From assembly GCA_964617995.1 (NCBI GenBank), contig CAZTXD010000074.1, positions 1 through 16,921 of the forward strand: a DNA stretch of 16,921 bases. Reading direction: 5' to 3'. Position 1 is the first letter of the stretch; each line of letters starts with the position of its first letter. Position numbers and translations under genes: made by a program. This DNA comes from CAZTXD01 sp964617995 (lineage in GTDB: Bacteria > Actinomycetota > Acidimicrobiia > Spongiisociales > ZC4RG35). The notes beneath the pieces are model-generated. The model made no database searches. It was given only the letters and a program-made list of their open reading frames with translations, and was not told where the DNA came from. Shown piece by piece: positions 14,679-16,921 of the stretch.

Positions 14679-15703
14679 GTTCGCTCCACCCGGGGGTCGA
14701 GAAGGGTATAGGTGACGTCGGCGAGGAGGTTGAAGAGGATGACCGCGGTGCTGAAGACGAGGAAGAGCCCCTGCAGCATGGGCAGGTCGGGTCCCCGGAT
14801 GGCGTCGGCCGTCGCCTTTCCCAGACCGGGCCAGGAGAAGAGAGCCTCCACCGCGATGGCTCCCGACAGGACGAATCCGAAGTTGATGGCGGCGAGGGTC
14901 ACGACGGGGAGCAGAGCATTGGGCACGGCGTGCCGGTTGCGTATCAGGACGTCACGCAGCCCCTTGGCCCTCGCCACTGTCAGATAGTCCTCGCCCATGA
15001 CGTCCAGCAGGGAGCTGCGGGTCACGAGGGCGTACTCGCCCAGGTAGGCGAGCGTGAGGGTGGCGGCGGGAAGGGTCATGTGATGGAGCTGATCGAGCAG
15101 CCGCTCGAGCCCGGAAGCGCTCGAGCCCGGATCCACCAAGCCACCCACGGGGTACCAGCCCAGGATCACGGCGAACACCATCAACAGCAGCATCCCCAGC
15201 CAGAAGTCCGGCATCGAATAGAACACCATCGTCCCGCTGGTGACGGCGTAGTCGGTCTTCGAGTTCCGCCGCCACGCTGCCACCACTCCCGCCGCCGTTC
15301 CGATGACAGCAGACGCCACCGCCGACGTGCCCACCAGAAGCACGGTGGCGGGGATCCTGGTTCGGATCTCCTCCCACACCGGGCGGCGACTCTGATAGGA
15401 GATCCCCAGGTTGAGCCGCGTGGTCTCCCGCAGGTACAGGGCGAACTGGGTGGGGAGGGGCCGGTCGATCCCGAACTCGGAGCGGAGTTGCTCCAGCCGC
15501 TCGGCCGGGATGTTGCGTCCCCGGAACATGTTGGCCACCGGGTCCGACTGGACGATCCGGAACAGGAAGAAGTTGAACACCAGCACGAAGGCCAGGGTGA
15601 TAAGCGCACCGAGAGCTCTTTTCCCGACGAACCGTGCCCGACCCCCCTCCGAGGATTGGTCGGGCACGGCATCGACTGTGGCCTGCCGTGAGGCGAGGCT
15701 CAT
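14675..15703 (-). CDS. Oligopeptide ABC transporter permease (DppB/OppB type)
   Basis: The 342-aa protein has a cytoplasmic lead of about 27 residues, then a first helix (about 30-50) and the characteristic FRGRNIPAERLEQLRSEFGI region (60-79) with a long periplasmic/extracytoplasmic loop. Five more helices follow between about 117 and 335. The EAA loop is ARAKGLRDVLIRNRHAVPN (244-262). The ATG at 15703 lies 3 bases after the binding-protein stop. Its ribosome binding site GGGAG overlaps the end of that gene, which supports coupling. Confidence 0.93.
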   Translation of the reverse strand: MSLASRQATVDAVPDQSSEGGRARFVGKRALGALITLAFVLVFNFFLFRIVQSDPVANMFRGRNIPAERLEQLRSEFGIDRPLPTQFALYLRETTRLNLGISYQSRRPVWEEIRTRIPATVLLVGTSAVASAVIGTAAGVVAAWRRNSKTDYAVTSGTMVFYSMPDFWLGMLLLMVFAVILGWYPVGGLVDPGSSASGLERLLDQLHHMTLPAATLTLAYLGEYALVTRSSLLDVMGEDYLTVARAKGLRDVLIRNRHAVPNALLPVVTLAAINFGFVLSGAIAVEALFSWPGLGKATADAIRGPDLPMLQGLFLVFSTAVILFNLLADVTYTLLDPRVERT

Positions 15704-15706
15704 CCG

Positions 15707-16921
15707 TTACTCCCGCTCGTCGACGGTCTTCCTCCTCCGGGAAGCCACGAAAACGACGGCTCCGGCGGCCACCACCACCGCCCCCCCCAGTATGAGCAGG
15801 AGATTGGAAGGGTCGTCGAGCAGACCCTGATCTGCCGGTGTGAGCTGGTGATAGCTGGGCGACGACATCGAGAACATGACGGGCCCGATGTCGGCGGGCT
15901 GACGTATCCACCCCTCGAAGGCGTCGTTGCGGTAGGCCTGGAAGTCGGGTGTGTAGGTGAGGGGTATGTAGACGGCCGAGTCGTGGAAGATGCGCAGCAT
16001 CTCGTGGACCATCTCCAGCCGCCGTTCCTCGTCCAGCTCCTGGTTCTGGTCCGCGTACAGCGCGTCGTAGCGCGGGTCGAACCAGTTGGCGTCGTTCCAG
16101 TTGCCCAGCTCCGCCTCGGTGAAATAGGACAGCATCGGATCGGGATCGACGAAAGGCACCCATCCCCACGCGAACGACTCGTAGTCGCCGTTGACGATGA
16201 GGTCGAATAACTGGCCCTCGTCGTAGGCCGATAGCTCCACTTCGATGCCGATGGCCGCCAGCCATCCGGCGTAGAGGTCGCCGATCGCCTGGGCGGTGGT
16301 CGAGTCGCTGTTGACGGCGTGTCGGAACACCAATGGATCGCCTCCGCCGGGCATCTCCCGCACCCCGTCACCGTCGGTGTCGAGATAGCCGGCGTCGTCG
16401 AGGATCTGGTTCGCCCGGTCGGGATCGTAGGTGAATTGCTCCGACTCGGGGATGTCGGGGATCCACTTCGGGTCGGCGGACGGGCTGATCGTCACCGCCG
16501 CCTCGCTGAGCCCGGCGTAGAGGTCCTCGACTATGGCCTCCTTGTCGATGGCGTGACTCACGGCCTTGCGAACCTCGATGTCGAACAGGGCCGGGTGGGG
16601 CTGGCCCTCGGCGGCACCCCCGTTGAGGGCGATCTCGTCGAACCCGCCCTGAGACCCGGCGACGACGGTGATGTTGTCGTCGGCTTCCAGGGACTCCACG
16701 GCCGAGGGAGGCAGGTTGTGGGCGGCGTCGAGCTGGCCCTGTTGGAGGGCGGCCACCATGGCGTCGGAGTTGGTGAAGACCTGGAAGACGATCTCGTCGA
16801 CGGTCGCCCGGCCCTTCCAGTAGTTGTCGTTGGCGACCATGCGTACGAACTGCTCCTCGGCGTACTGGTCGACCACGAACGGGCCGCTGCCCACACCGTC
16901 GAGGGCTTCGTAGCCCACGAC
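15707..16921 (-). CDS. ABC transporter solute-binding protein, family 5, 5'-truncated, with C-terminal membrane anchor
   Basis: The visible 404 residues are the C-terminal part of a family-5 (peptide/nickel-type) binding protein; the start lies beyond the window end and the frame is open at 16921. Recognisable pieces are GSGPFVVDQYAEEQFV, RKAVSHAIDKEAIVEDLYAG and the NDYWKGR-like 'NDNYWKGR'. Peptide or other ligand capture outside the cell for the permeases downstream is the expected role. Unusually, the last 32 residues are a hydrophobic stretch (NLLLILGGAVVVAAGAVVFV) followed by ASRRRKTVDERE. This looks like a C-terminal membrane anchor with a basic inner tail. It is the first visible gene of the importer operon, 3 bases before the DppB-type gene. 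Confidence 0.92.
   Translation of the reverse strand, partial: VVGYEALDGVGSGPFVVDQYAEEQFVRMVANDNYWKGRATVDEIVFQVFTNSDAMVAALQQGQLDAAHNLPPSAVESLEADDNITVVAGSQGGFDEIALNGGAAEGQPHPALFDIEVRKAVSHAIDKEAIVEDLYAGLSEAAVTISPSADPKWIPDIPESEQFTYDPDRANQILDDAGYLDTDGDGVREMPGGGDPLVFRHAVNSDSTTAQAIGDLYAGWLAAIGIEVELSAYDEGQLFDLIVNGDYESFAWGWVPFVDPDPMLSYFTEAELGNWNDANWFDPRYDALYADQNQELDEERRLEMVHEMLRIFHDSAVYIPLTYTPDFQAYRNDAFEGWIRQPADIGPVMFSMSSPSYHQLTPADQGLLDDPSNLLLILGGAVVVAAGAVVFVASRRRKTVDERE

Noticed and set aside
1..16921. RNA genes, insertion sequences, CRISPR arrays or attachment sites
   Set aside because: I found no cloverleaf, rRNA block, terminal inverted repeats with transposase, or regularly spaced direct repeats.

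Overview
The window is high-GC DNA, about two thirds G+C by eye, densely packed with genes and with short intergenic gaps. Several genes start with GTG only 6-7 bases after a TANNNT-type -10 box, which is the leaderless-transcript arrangement common in Actinobacteria. Together with the protein types (oligopeptide ABC importer, ECF sigma factor with a SnoaL tail, DUF4287-type protein, CocE hydrolase) this suggests an actinobacterium. An Acidimicrobiia-like lineage is possible, but the sequence alone does not settle it.

Layout. (1) 53-2302, plus: a secreted or membrane-anchored bactofilin-like beta-helix protein, followed 18 bases later by an S58/DmpA-type (P1 family) aminopeptidase. (2) 2337-4318, minus: a 45-codon leaderless small ORF whose stop overlaps the start of an S9 prolyl-oligopeptidase-type peptidase. 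(3) 4389-6347, plus: a CocE/NonD alpha/beta hydrolase, divergent from the S9 gene across about 70 bases carrying two opposed -10 boxes. (4) 6353-7229, minus: a lipoprotein N-acetylmuramoyl-L-alanine amidase, with an apparent one-base frameshift between its signal peptide and the rest. (5) 7300-9443, plus: a proline racemase-family enzyme and a Rieske non-heme iron oxygenase alpha subunit of the quaternary-amine demethylase type. The second gene has its own -10 box and a palindromic operator candidate. (6) 9459-10870, minus: a VOC (glyoxalase-fold) protein and an ECF sigma factor with a C-terminal SnoaL-like domain. (7) 10986-11639, minus: a DUF4287-like protein with an SRPBCC-like tail. (8) 11816-16921, minus: a five-gene peptide/nickel-type ABC importer operon (solute-binding protein, two permeases, two ATPases) with four-base overlaps. 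The binding protein is cut by the window end.

Functional theme. Three peptide- or ester-cleaving hydrolases (S58, S9, CocE) share the window with an oligopeptide-type importer, and a proline racemase-family enzyme sits next to a Rieske demethylase candidate. This fits uptake and breakdown of peptides, proline derivatives or betaines, but the link between the separate transcription units is inference. No RNA genes, insertion sequences or CRISPR arrays were seen. No gene-free stretch exceeds 300 bases; the longest are 11640-11815 and 10871-10985.

The points most worth a second look are the 45-aa leaderless small ORF coupled to the S9 peptidase, the split amidase signal peptide, the recurring leaderless GTG architecture, the operator candidate before the Rieske gene, and the binding protein with a C-terminal membrane anchor.
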